Assembly: GCF_016862795.1 (NCBI RefSeq)
Contig: NZ_BONQ01000152.1
Location: forward strand, 1-36,208
Source: Dactylosporangium siamense
Lineage (GTDB): Bacteria > Actinomycetota > Actinomycetes > Mycobacteriales > Micromonosporaceae
DNA length: 36,208 bases
Direction: 5' to 3'
Shown here: positions 19,908 to 28,822 of the stretch, piece after piece
Position numbering within the stretch: the first letter of the stretch is position 1
How the letters are laid out: the number at the start of each line of letters is the position of its first letter
Made by a program: the position numbers and the translations under genes
Notes under the pieces: generated by a model
Databases searched by the model: none
What the model was told of the DNA's origin: nothing
Seen by the model: the letters and a program-made list of their open reading frames with translations, nothing else

Positions 19908-20670
19908 ACCGCTCCAGCACCACCCCGGGCGCGCTCACGTCGAGCGTCTTGCCGGGTTCGATCTTCGTGAACTGCAGCACCCGGACTTTCGCGTCGTTGT
20001 CGGCCGCGTCGCCCCACACCACGACGCGGGACTCGGTGAGCTCGAGCCGGATGCGGGTCGGCGCGTCGGCGACGAGGGCCGTCATGGCGTCCCGCAGCCA
20101 CGCCGGGAGCGCCGCCAGGACGGTCAGCGCGGCCTTCGTCGCGGCGTCGCCGGCCCCGGGCGCGGCGAGGCGCAGCACCGGCAGCCCCGCCGGTGCCGAG
20201 CTGACCGGCAGGTACGCCACGCCGTCGGCGTCCAGGAGGGTGAAGCCGAGTGCCCGCGGCACCACGGCGATCGCAGTCCGCTCACGAACGGTGAGCACCA
20301 GGGTGCGCGGGTAGTCCTTCGACGCGACCACGCTGCGCACCGGCGGCAGCGAGCGCACCCGCCGCTCGACGGCGCCCAGGTCGAGCCGCGCCAGCGGCGT
20401 GCCGGCCGGGACCGCGGCCACGGACCGGACGTCCTGGACCGTGAGCGCCGACACGCCGGTCACCCGGATCCCGTGGACCCCGAGCGCCGGCGTGGCGTAG
20501 ACGATGGCGACGACCCCGCCGAGCAGCCCGACGACCCCCAGCCCGACCAGCCACGACAGCAGCACGCGCAGCCGGTGCTGCCGGGCCCGCTTCGCGAACC
20601 GCCGCTGGGACGAGCCGGCGGGCGCGGAGCGGGGCGCGAGGACGAGCCGCCAGCCGCGCGTGGAGGTCAA
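19906..20670 (-). CDS. ftsQ: Cell division protein FtsQ
   Basis: A 254-residue bitopic division protein that links early and late divisome proteins. A basic cytoplasmic tail (1-35) is followed by one membrane helix (about 37-60, VLLSWLVGLGVVGLLGGVVAIV), a POTRA domain (VHGIRVTGVSALTVQDVRSVA onward, about 65-135) and a beta domain (VRERTAIAVVPRALGFTLLDADGVAY). The start is TTG 20670, 7 bp after the murC stop, with AGGAGG about 11 nt before and GAGG nearer. No ATG or GTG upstream gives a better site. Confidence 0.93.
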   Translation of the reverse strand: MTSTRGWRLVLAPRSAPAGSSQRRFAKRARQHRLRVLLSWLVGLGVVGLLGGVVAIVYATPALGVHGIRVTGVSALTVQDVRSVAAVPAGTPLARLDLGAVERRVRSLPPVRSVVASKDYPRTLVLTVRERTAIAVVPRALGFTLLDADGVAYLPVSSAPAGLPVLRLAAPGAGDAATKAALTVLAALPAWLRDAMTALVADAPTRIRLELTESRVVVWGDAADNDAKVRVLQFTKIEPGKTLDVSAPGVVLER

Positions 20671-20677
20671 GGGCGCC

Positions 20678-22114
20678 TCAGTCCTCCTCGGGCCGGTTGT
20701 GCCGGCCGACGTAGCCGGCGCCGGCGTCCTTGAGCGCGGCGAGGAGCTCGTCGCCCATCAGGGAGATCGGCGGCGCGCCCATCGTGACGACGACGTCACC
20801 CTCCTGGACGCGGGCGACGACCTCGCCGGGCACGTCCTCCCACGACGGCACGAACACCTTGCGGTCCTCGGGCAGGTCGACGGCCGCGGTCAGCGCGACG
20901 CCGCCCTCCCCCGGCTCCCGGACCTCGCCTGGGCCGAAGACCTCCATCACGATCGCCTCGTCGCCCAGGGACAGCGCGGCGGCGATCTCGGCCTGGAAGT
21001 CGCGGGTGCGGTACATCCGGTACGGCTGGAACACCACGATCAGCCGGCCGCCCGCGGCCACCTCGCGCAGCGTGCGCATCGCCGCGTCGATCGGGACCGG
21101 GTGATACGCGTACTCGTCGTAGATCCGCACGCCGGCCTCGGCGCCCTTGAACTCGAAGCGCCGCCGCACGCCGGGGAACGTGGCCAGGGCCTCGATCGCC
21201 GACTCCGCGGAGATGCCCAGCCGCAGCGCGGTGAGCAGCGCCCCGGCCGAGTTGAGGCCGAGGTGGGCGCCGGGAATCGGCAGGTACACCTCGCCGAGCG
21301 GCACGCCGTCGTGGTGCGCCACGTAGCGCACCCCCTGCGCGGAGGAGCGCACCTCCGACAGCCGCAGGTCGGCGTCGGGGGCGGTGCCGTAGGTGATGAC
21401 GTCGCCGCCGGCGGCGCGGACCCGCACCGCCATCCGCTGGGCGCCGGGGTCGTCGGCGCAGGTCACCACGAAGCCGCCGGGTTCGGTGCGGGCGCAGAAC
21501 TCGACGAACGCGTCCTCGAGCCCCTGCAGGTCGCCGTAGGTGTTGAGGTGGTCGGCGTCGATGTTGGTGACGACCGCGACGTGCGGGTTGTAGAGCAGGA
21601 ACGAGCGGTCGCTCTCGTCGGCCTCCGCCACGAACAGCTCACCGCTGCCGTGGTGGGCGTTGGAACCGACCTCGGAGATCTCGCCGCCGATGACGAACGA
21701 CGGGTCGAGACCCGCGTGCTGGAGCATCAGCGTGATCATCGACGTGGTCGTCGTCTTTCCGTGGGTACCGGCCACCGCGATGCTGCGGCGCCCCACCATG
21801 GTCGCGGCCAGGGCCTCGGAACGGTGCATGAGCCGCAGCCCGCGCTCCCGGGCCGTGACGAGCTCGATGTGGTCCTTCGGGATGGCGGTCGAGTAGACGA
21901 CCGTGTCGACCCCGTCGAGGTTGGACGGCTGGTGGGTGCGGAAGATCGTGCCGCCGAGCGCCTTGAGCGCGGCCAGCTGCGGCCACTCGCGCAGCTCGCT
22001 GCCGGAGGTCGGGATGCCGCGGGTGAGCAGCAGCCGCGCCAGCCCGCTCATGCCGACCCCGCCGACCCCGACCAGGTGGACCGTGCCGAGGTCCTCGGCC
22101 GTCAGTTCCGTCAT
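20678..22114 (-). CDS. murC: UDP-N-acetylmuramate ligase (MurC)
   Basis: The Mur ligase that adds the first amino acid to UDP-MurNAc (L-Ala in most bacteria, Gly in many Micromonosporaceae), 478 residues. VHLVGVGGVGMSGLARLL is the N-terminal UDP-binding motif, AVAGTHGKTTTTSM the ATP P-loop, EADESDRSFL and NIDADHLNTYG the central-domain motifs, and FEFKGAEAGVRIYDEYAYHP the C-terminal signature. ATG 22114 overlaps the murG stop (ATGA); the longer frame to 22411 lies within murG. Confidence 0.97.
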   Translation of the reverse strand: MTELTAEDLGTVHLVGVGGVGMSGLARLLLTRGIPTSGSELREWPQLAALKALGGTIFRTHQPSNLDGVDTVVYSTAIPKDHIELVTARERGLRLMHRSEALAATMVGRRSIAVAGTHGKTTTTSMITLMLQHAGLDPSFVIGGEISEVGSNAHHGSGELFVAEADESDRSFLLYNPHVAVVTNIDADHLNTYGDLQGLEDAFVEFCARTEPGGFVVTCADDPGAQRMAVRVRAAGGDVITYGTAPDADLRLSEVRSSAQGVRYVAHHDGVPLGEVYLPIPGAHLGLNSAGALLTALRLGISAESAIEALATFPGVRRRFEFKGAEAGVRIYDEYAYHPVPIDAAMRTLREVAAGGRLIVVFQPYRMYRTRDFQAEIAAALSLGDEAIVMEVFGPGEVREPGEGGVALTAAVDLPEDRKVFVPSWEDVPGEVVARVQEGDVVVTMGAPPISLMGDELLAALKDAGAGYVGRHNRPEED

Positions 22115-23217
22115 GCTCCCACCACTTTCAGCAGGTACCGGCGGAGGGCCTCGTCGCCGTCGCGGCGCCCGTAGCCGGCGGCGGCCCGGCTCATGCCGGC
22201 CAGGCGCGCACCGTCGCGGACCAGGGGCACCACCGTGTCGGTGACCCACTGCGGGGACAGGTCGCCGTCCTCGACGATCAGGCCGCCGCCCGCCTCGACC
22301 ACCGGCAGCGCGTTGCGGCGCTGCTCGCCGTTGCCCCACGGCAGCGGCACGTAGATCGCCGGCATCCCGACCGCGGCGGTCTCGGCGCAGGTCATCGCGC
22401 CACCCCGGCACAACGCCAGGTCGCCGGCGGCGTACCCGAGCTCCATCTCCGACAGGAACTTGATCTTCACGTACGGCGCGGGCAGCCCGCTGGGCACCTC
22501 GACGTCGTCGTTGCGGGCGCCGATGATGTGCAGCACCTGCACCCCGGACCCGGTGATCTGCTTCGCCGCGCCGGAGACCGCCAGGTTGATCGACCGGGCG
22601 CCGGCCGACGCGCCGAACACGAACAGCGTCGGCAGGTGCGGGTCGAGGCCGAAGTGCGCGCGGGCCCGCTCCCGCAGCGCGGCCCGGTCGAGGGTGGCGA
22701 TGCTCTGCCGCAGCGGCACCCCGACCACCTCGGCGTGCGCCACGGACGGGATCTGCTGCGCCTGGTGGGGGAAGCCGAGCACGATGTGCTTGGTGAAGCG
22801 CATGCCCATCTTGTTGGCCACGCCGACCGGGACGTTGACCTCGTGGATGATCGTCGGCGTCTTGCGTCGCCAGGCGGCGATGTAGGCCGGGACGGAGACG
22901 TAGCCGCCGAAGCCGACCACCGCGTCCGCCTCGACCTCGTCGAGGATCTCGCGGGTGGCCTTCGCGGACTTGTACATCCGGTCAGGGGTGCGGACCAGGT
23001 TCATGTTCACCGACCTGGGCAGCTGGAAGGCCGGGACGGTGCGCAGGTCATAGCCGCGCTGCGGGATGATCTCACCCTCCATCCCGCGCTCCGAACCGAT
23101 ACAGGTGATCCGCAGGCCGGGGTCGTGCCGGCGGAGGCAGTCGGCGAAGGCGAGCAGCGGGTAGATGTGCCCGCCGGTGCCTCCGCCGGCCAGCACCACC
23201 GAGCGCAGCGCTGCCAT
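22111..23217 (-). CDS. murG: Lipid II synthase (MurG)
   Basis: The membrane-associated GT28 glycosyltransferase that adds GlcNAc from UDP-GlcNAc to lipid I, 368 residues. The N-terminal loop AGGGTGGHIYP and the FGGYVSVPAYIAAW motif bind the acceptor side; FGASAGARSIN and CRGGAMTCAETAAVGMPAIYVPLPWGN belong to the UDP-GlcNAc site. Its ATG shares one base with the ftsW stop (TGATG), and its own stop overlaps the murC start, so ftsW-murG-murC form a tightly coupled block. Confidence 0.97.
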   Translation of the reverse strand: MAALRSVVLAGGGTGGHIYPLLAFADCLRRHDPGLRITCIGSERGMEGEIIPQRGYDLRTVPAFQLPRSVNMNLVRTPDRMYKSAKATREILDEVEADAVVGFGGYVSVPAYIAAWRRKTPTIIHEVNVPVGVANKMGMRFTKHIVLGFPHQAQQIPSVAHAEVVGVPLRQSIATLDRAALRERARAHFGLDPHLPTLFVFGASAGARSINLAVSGAAKQITGSGVQVLHIIGARNDDVEVPSGLPAPYVKIKFLSEMELGYAAGDLALCRGGAMTCAETAAVGMPAIYVPLPWGNGEQRRNALPVVEAGGGLIVEDGDLSPQWVTDTVVPLVRDGARLAGMSRAAAGYGRRDGDEALRRYLLKVVGA

Positions 23218-24704
23218 CAGGAGCTCCTTCCGCGGGTCCGCCCTCGGCTGCTGCCCTCAGGCACCAGGGGACGACCCGTCGCGCGTGTCGAGGGGACGTC
23301 GCCGTCGCTCTCCGAGCGTGCGCGCGGCAGCGGTGGCAACGGCGCCCAGAGTAGTCGCACCCACTTTCGCGGCGGACGGGCGTGCATGGCTCTGGCGCAG
23401 TCGGGCTCGGCGCGGGCCGCGGAGCTGAGCATCCCGGCCGCGCCGAGGGCCACGACCAGGGCGCTGCCGCCGTCGGAGATGAACGGCAGGGGCAGGCCGG
23501 TGATCGGCATCAGCCCGACGACGCCGCCGATGTTGATGATCGCCTGCCCGACGAACCAGATGGTGATCGCGGCGGCGACGAGCCGGCGGAACGGGTCCTC
23601 GACCCGGCGGGCGATGCGCAGGCCGGTATAGGTGAGCATGCCGAACAGCACCAGCACGACGAGGCAGCCGACCACGCCGAGCTCCTCGGCGACGATGGCG
23701 AAGATGAAGTCGTTGTGCGCGTTGGGCAGCCGGCCCCACTTGAGCTGGCTCTCACCGAGCCCGACGCCGAACCAGCCGCCGTTGCCGATCGCCCAGAGCC
23801 CGCGCAGGTACTGGTACCGCCCGCCCTCGGCGTTGGGGTCGATGGACGGGTCGAAGAAGACCTTGATCCGGGCCAGCCGGTAGTCCTTCTCGGCCGGCAG
23901 CAGGATCAGCGCGAGCACGCCGACGGCCACGAGGCCACCGAGCCAGCCGAAGACCGGCAGCCGCGCGCCGGCCGCCCACAGCAGCCCGGTGAACAGGACC
24001 ACGAGGCAGATCATCGAGCCGAGGTCGTTGTACCCGACGAGCAGCAGCAGCGCCACGGTCACCGGCAGCAGCGGCATGAACAGCTCCCGCCACGACAGGA
24101 TCGTGCGGCCCTTGCGCACCAGCAGGTCGGCGCCCCAGACGACGAGGGCGACCTTCGCCAGCTCGGCCGGCTGGATCTGCACACCGCCGAGGTGCAGCCA
24201 CAGGTCCTCGGCCCAGATCGGCCCGAGGTGGATCCACTGCGTCTCCTTCGCCCCCGGCGGGGTGCGGCTGGCCGACAGCCAGCCCATCAGGTCGACGAAG
24301 CCCATGAGCACGAACGCGGCGATGAGCAGCGGCGCGGCGACGGCGCGGAACGTGCGCACCGGCAGCCGCTGGCAGACCCAGAACGCGACCAGGCCGATGA
24401 CGGCGAAGATCGCCTGCTTGAGCACCGAGCCGAACGGGCTGCCGGTGGTGGCGTAGTTGTCGATGCCGGTGACCGAGAACACCATCGCCAGGCCGATGAA
24501 GACCAGCAGCCCGACGCTGGACAGCAGCAGATAGTACGAGGCGAGGGGCCGGTCGAGCAGCCCCCGCAGGGCGTCGACCCAGCCGAGGATCCCGCTACCG
24601 GGCGGCGCCGGGGCCGGGGCCGGAGACGGGGCTACCGGCGGTGGCGCCGGTGCCGGTGCTGCCGCCGTGTCCTGCTCCCCATCGCCCCGCATGGGGACCA
24701 TCAT
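23217..24704 (-). CDS. ftsW: Septal peptidoglycan polymerase FtsW (SEDS)
   Basis: The SEDS glycosyltransferase that polymerises lipid II at the septum with FtsI, 495 residues. A Pro/Ala-rich cytoplasmic tail (about 10-38) precedes ten membrane helices (about 55-450). QPAELAKVALVVWGADLL, YNDLGSM, GLGESQLKWGRLPNAHNDFIFA and TGLPLPFISDGGSAL are the SEDS motifs, the last being the family signature. An Arg/Pro-rich C-terminal tail of about 50 residues is cytoplasmic. Two ATG codons (24704, 24701) are possible starts; no strong ribosome-binding site is seen. Only 70 bp separate it from mraY, with no murD between. Confidence 0.96.
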   Translation of the reverse strand: MMVPMRGDGEQDTAAAPAPAPPPVAPSPAPAPAPPGSGILGWVDALRGLLDRPLASYYLLLSSVGLLVFIGLAMVFSVTGIDNYATTGSPFGSVLKQAIFAVIGLVAFWVCQRLPVRTFRAVAAPLLIAAFVLMGFVDLMGWLSASRTPPGAKETQWIHLGPIWAEDLWLHLGGVQIQPAELAKVALVVWGADLLVRKGRTILSWRELFMPLLPVTVALLLLVGYNDLGSMICLVVLFTGLLWAAGARLPVFGWLGGLVAVGVLALILLPAEKDYRLARIKVFFDPSIDPNAEGGRYQYLRGLWAIGNGGWFGVGLGESQLKWGRLPNAHNDFIFAIVAEELGVVGCLVVLVLFGMLTYTGLRIARRVEDPFRRLVAAAITIWFVGQAIINIGGVVGLMPITGLPLPFISDGGSALVVALGAAGMLSSAARAEPDCARAMHARPPRKWVRLLWAPLPPLPRARSESDGDVPSTRATGRPLVPEGSSRGRTRGRSS

Positions 24705-24774
24705 GCCGCCGGGACCCGCGCGGTCCGCCGACCACGGGATCCCGGCGTGTCGCGGGCATCGATGTGTCGCGGCG

Positions 24775-25896
24775 TCAGCCGGAGCCGCTCATCACCCGCA
24801 GGAAGTCCGCGGCGAACAGGCCGAGCGACGCGGCCATGCCGATTCCGGCGATGATCCAGAACCGGACCACGATGTTGACCTCGCTCCAGCCGGCCAGCTC
24901 GAAGTGGTGCTGCAGCGGCACCATCCGGAAGATGCGCTTGCCGGTCGTGCGGTACGAGCCGATCTGCATGATCCACGTCACGACGATGATGAAGAACAGC
25001 AGGCCCATCAGCGGCAGCAGCAGCACGGTCTTGGTCGCCACGGCGAGACCGGCGATGAGCGAGCCGAGCGCCATGGAGCCGGTGTCGCCCATGAAGATGC
25101 GCGCCGGTGACGTGTTCCACCACAGGAAGCCGACCAGCGCCCCGACGGCGGCGCCGGCGATCAGGGCCATCTCCAGGGGGTCGCGCACGTCGTAGCAGTA
25201 GTTGGCGTTGTACTCCGGGTCGGCGCACCAGTGCCGGTACTGCCAGAACGCGATCGCCATGTAGCTGCCGATCACCAGGATCGACGTGCCGGTGGCGAGG
25301 CCGTCGAGGCCGTCGGTCAGGTTGACCGCGTTGGACATCGACATGACCACGAAGACGAAGAAGACGACCGCGCCGATCTTGGTGATGTTGAGCCAGTCGA
25401 TGTCGTGCACCCACGACAGCTTCGGGCTGGCCACCGTGGTGACGACCGCGTCGCCGGTCTTCTCCGCCGGCACGTACAGCGCGATCGCGCCGAAGACCGC
25501 GCCGATCAGCGCCTGGCCGATGAGCTTGCCGCGCTTGTTCAGCCCGTCGCTGTTGCGCTTGGCGACCTTGAGGTAGTCGTCCAGGAAGCCCAGCAGGCCG
25601 GTGAAGACGAACAGGCCCAGCAGGACCACCGCGGTCGCGGTCGGCCCGCTCGGGCGCAGCTGCTGGTCCGGCAGCGTGGTCAGCGCGATGTGCCCGCCGG
25701 TGTACGCGATGAGCGTGGCGAAGATGAACACCACGCCGCCCATCGTGGGCGTGCCCTTCTTGCCCAGGTGACCCTGCGGCCCGTCGGCGCGGATCGGCTG
25801 GTCGGCCTTGAGCCGGGTGAAGTACCTGATCGCGATCGGCGTGCCGAACAGCGAGATGAGGAACGCCACGAACGCCGCGACGAAGACCGCCCTCAC
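24775..25896 (-). CDS. mraY: Phospho-MurNAc-pentapeptide translocase (MraY)
   Basis: Forms lipid I by moving phospho-MurNAc-pentapeptide to undecaprenyl phosphate, 373 residues and about ten membrane helices. [23 protein letters not shown] is the first signature; [21 protein letters not shown] holds the DD pair; [12 protein letters not shown] and [10 protein letters not shown] the catalytic Asp residues; and [12 protein letters not shown] the HHH-like motif. GTG 25896 overlaps the murF stop as GTGA. The longer frame upstream is inside murF. Confidence 0.97.
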   Translation of the reverse strand: MRAVFVAAFVAFLISLFGTPIAIRYFTRLKADQPIRADGPQGHLGKKGTPTMGGVVFIFATLIAYTGGHIALTTLPDQQLRPSGPTATAVVLLGLFVFTGLLGFLDDYLKVAKRNSDGLNKRGKLIGQALIGAVFGAIALYVPAEKTGDAVVTTVASPKLSWVHDIDWLNITKIGAVVFFVFVVMSMSNAVNLTDGLDGLATGTSILVIGSYMAIAFWQYRHWCADPEYNANYCYDVRDPLEMALIAGAAVGALVGFLWWNTSPARIFMGDTGSMALGSLIAGLAVATKTVLLLPLMGLLFFIIVVTWIMQIGSYRTTGKRIFRMVPLQHHFELAGWSEVNIVVRFWIIAGIGMAASLGLFAADFLRVMSGSG

Positions 25897-27281
25897 TTCG
25901 ACGCCGTCCGCAGGGCGTCGGCGATGTCCCACGTCCGGTACCTGGATCCCTTGACCAGGACCACGTCGCGGGGCCGCAGCTCGGCGCGCAGCAGCGCGAC
26001 GGCGGCCTCCTGATCGGTCACGAGCACCGGGTCTCCTCCCCAACTCGCCACGACGGACGCACCGTGCAGGATCGGCGCGGCCTGCTCGCCCACGGCCACG
26101 AGACGGTCGACGCCGAGCTCAGCGGCAAGGCGACCGACCTCCTCATGACCGGTTCGCTCATACTCGCCGAGCTCCGCCATGAAGCCGAGCACCGCGATCA
26201 TCCGCCGGCCGCCGGCCACCGCGGTGAGCGCGTGGAGCGCCGCCGCCATGGACGCCGGATTGGCGTTGTACGAGTCGTCGATGACCGTGACATCGTCGGC
26301 ACGGTCGAAGACATCCATCCTTCGGGTCGACAAGCCATCTAGATCGCCGAGTGTCGCGGCGATCCCGGCCGGATCCACACCGGCGTGCGACGCCACGGCA
26401 GCGGCGAGTAACGCGTTGCCGACCTGATGCCGCCCGGCGACGTCGAGCCGGACCGCGACCGGTGCGGTACCCGGGACGTGCAACGTGAACCCGAACCGGC
26501 CGCGGCCGAGCGGCACGACTTCAGTGGCCCGCACATCGGATATTTCCGATTCGCCCGCGAATTGCACCGGGGCGGCGCTGCGGGCGGCCATTCCGGCGAC
26601 GCGTGGATCGTCGGCGTTGAGGATCGCGAGGCCGTCCGGGCGCAGCGCCTCGACCAGTTCACCCTTCGCCAGGGTGGTGCCGTCGAGCGAGCCGAACTCG
26701 GCGATGTGCGAGGTGCCGACGTTGGTCACGACCGACACGTCCGGCGGCGCGATGTCGCACAGGTACCGCAGGTGCCCGGCCCCACGCGACCCCATCTCCA
26801 GGACCAGGTAGCGGGTGCCGGCCCCGGCCTTCAGCACCGTGTACGGCGTGCCGAGCTCGTTGTTGTCCGACGCGGCGGTCGCCACGGTGGGCGCGGCGGT
26901 GCGCAGCAGCGCCGCGATGAGGTCCTTGGTGCTGGTCTTGCCGGACGAGCCGGTGATCGCCACGACCGTCAGGGCGTCGCCGAGCCGGTCGACCAGGGCC
27001 CGGGCGAGCAGCCCCAGGGCGGCGCGCGGGTCCTCGACCACGATCGTGGGCACGCCGTCGACGGGCCGGCTGCCGAGGACCGCCACGGCGCCGTCGGCGA
27101 CGGCCTTGGCGGCGAAGTCGTGCGCGTCGACCTTCGCACCGGCGAACGCGACGAACAGACCGCCGGGGGCGACCTTGCGCGAGTCGTACTCGACCGGCCC
27201 GTCCACCACGGCGGAGGGGTCGCCGCCGTGCAGGGTGCCGCCGACGACGGCGGTGATCTCGGCGACCGTGAACGGGATCAT
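25893..27281 (-). CDS. murF: UDP-MurNAc-tripeptide D-Ala-D-Ala ligase (MurF)
   Basis: Adds D-Ala-D-Ala to the UDP-MurNAc-tripeptide, completing the pentapeptide, 462 residues. The N-terminal domain has [24 protein letters not shown]; the P-loop is [30 protein letters not shown] and [12 protein letters not shown] are central-domain motifs; and [17 protein letters not shown] is the C-terminal signature. Its ATG overlaps the murE stop (ATGA), and its stop overlaps the mraY start (GTGA). Confidence 0.97.
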   Translation of the reverse strand: MIPFTVAEITAVVGGTLHGGDPSAVVDGPVEYDSRKVAPGGLFVAFAGAKVDAHDFAAKAVADGAVAVLGSRPVDGVPTIVVEDPRAALGLLARALVDRLGDALTVVAITGSSGKTSTKDLIAALLRTAAPTVATAASDNNELGTPYTVLKAGAGTRYLVLEMGSRGAGHLRYLCDIAPPDVSVVTNVGTSHIAEFGSLDGTTLAKGELVEALRPDGLAILNADDPRVAGMAARSAAPVQFAGESEISDVRATEVVPLGRGRFGFTLHVPGTAPVAVRLDVAGRHQVGNALLAAAVASHAGVDPAGIAATLGDLDGLSTRRMDVFDRADDVTVIDDSYNANPASMAAALHALTAVAGGRRMIAVLGFMAELGEYERTGHEEVGRLAAELGVDRLVAVGEQAAPILHGASVVASWGGDPVLVTDQEAAVALLRAELRPRDVVLVKGSRYRTWDIADALRTASK

Positions 27282-28777
27282 GCGGCGGCCGCCCGCAGCG
27301 CCGCGGCGAGCTCGACCCGGTCGTCGAACGGCAGGACCTCGCCGTCGACCTCCTGGCCCCGCTCGTGGCCCTTGCCCAGCAGCGCCACCACGTCGCCAGG
27401 CTTCGCGAGCCCGACCGCGTGGTCGATGGCGGCCCGGCGCCCGTCGACCTCGACGACCGTGGCGGTGCCGCCCTTCGTGCCGGCGAGCACCTCGGACCGG
27501 ATGAACGCGGGGTCCTCGGTGCGCGGGTTGTCGTCGGTGACGACGACCAGGTCGGCGCCGAACGCGGCGGCCCGGCCCATCAGCGGGCGCTTGCCCCGGT
27601 CGCGGTCACCGCCGGCGCCGACGACGCAGATGACCCGGCCGCCCCGGGACGCGGCGAGCGTCCGCAGCGCGGCGAGGACCTCGACCATCGCGTCGGGCTT
27701 GTGCGCGTAGTCCACGACGCCGAGCACGTCGCCGGGGGCGTCGACCCGCTCCATCCGGCCGGGCGAGCCGGGGGCCCGCGCGACGGCCTTCGCGGCGACC
27801 GAGATGTCGACCCCGACGGCGACGAGCGCGGCGATCGCGAGCAGCGCGTTGGCCACGTTGTGCCGGCCGGGCAGCCGCACGCCGGAGGTGACGGAATAGT
27901 CGTGCCGGTGGACGGTGAACCGCTGCCCGTAGCCGTCGGGCGTCACGTCGGTGGCGCGGAAGTCGGCGGCGGAGTAGCCGGCCGCCGAGTAGGTCCACGA
28001 CGCGGGCTTGCGCAGCCGCATCACCTGCGCGTCGTCGAGGTTCAGGATCTCGGTCGCGGCGCGGCCGTCGAACAGGCGGGCCTTCGCCGCGTAGTACGCC
28101 TCGACGTCGGGGTGAAAGTCGAGGTGGTCCATGCCGAAGTTGGTGTATCCGGCCGCGGCGAACCGGACGCCGTTGACCCGGCCGAGTTCGAGGGCGTGGC
28201 TGGAGACCTCCATGACCACCGCCTCGACGCCGCGCTCGAGACCGGCCGCGAACAGCGCGTGCAGGTCGGTCGCCTCGGGCGTGGTCCGGGCGCTGTCGAT
28301 CGTGAGGTCGCCGAGGCGGGTCTCGACGGTGCCGATGAGTCCGGTGACCTGACCGGCGGCCCGCAGCCCGGCCTCGATGAGGTACGCGGTCGAGGTCTTG
28401 CCGGCGGTGCCGGTGATCCCGATCGTGGTCAGCTGCCGGGTGGGCTCGCCGTAGACGTGCGAGGCGACGTCGCCGAGGGCCGCGCGCGGGTCGTCCACGA
28501 CGATCAGTGGCAGGCCCGTGATCTGGGCGGCGCCGGCGGGGTCGGTCAGCACCGCGACCGCGCCGGCGGCCCTGGCCTGGTCGGCGAACTGCGCGCCGTG
28601 GACCCGCGCACCGGGCAGGGCCGCGTACAGGTCACCGGCACGCACCGCGGAGCTACTGTGCGTCACGCCGGTGACGGCGGCCTCGCCGTCCTGGGCCGCC
28701 ATGGGCGCGCCTGCGACGGCCGCCAGCTCGACGGCGAGCACAGGGCGGACACTCCTCGGGCGGGGATAGCCGGGCAC
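27278..28777 (-). CDS. murE: UDP-MurNAc-dipeptide meso-DAP ligase (MurE)
   Basis: Adds the third stem-peptide residue, 499 residues. VTHSSSAVRAGDLYAALPG is the N-terminal motif, GITGTAGKTSTAYLI the P-loop, EVSSHALELGRV and NFGMDHLDFHPDVEAY the central motifs, and VVDYAHKPDAM the C-terminal one. VVTDDNPRTEDP contains the DNPR motif that recognises meso-diaminopimelate rather than lysine; hydroxylated DAP is known in Micromonosporaceae but cannot be told from this. It starts 45 bp after ftsI and is coupled to murF. Confidence 0.97.
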   Translation of the reverse strand: MPGYPRPRSVRPVLAVELAAVAGAPMAAQDGEAAVTGVTHSSSAVRAGDLYAALPGARVHGAQFADQARAAGAVAVLTDPAGAAQITGLPLIVVDDPRAALGDVASHVYGEPTRQLTTIGITGTAGKTSTAYLIEAGLRAAGQVTGLIGTVETRLGDLTIDSARTTPEATDLHALFAAGLERGVEAVVMEVSSHALELGRVNGVRFAAAGYTNFGMDHLDFHPDVEAYYAAKARLFDGRAATEILNLDDAQVMRLRKPASWTYSAAGYSAADFRATDVTPDGYGQRFTVHRHDYSVTSGVRLPGRHNVANALLAIAALVAVGVDISVAAKAVARAPGSPGRMERVDAPGDVLGVVDYAHKPDAMVEVLAALRTLAASRGGRVICVVGAGGDRDRGKRPLMGRAAAFGADLVVVTDDNPRTEDPAFIRSEVLAGTKGGTATVVEVDGRRAAIDHAVGLAKPGDVVALLGKGHERGQEVDGEVLPFDDRVELAAALRAAAA

Positions 28778-28822
28778 GGGGTCAGACCCTACCCGTCCCG
28801 CTGGGAAGTGCCAGAGCCGGTG

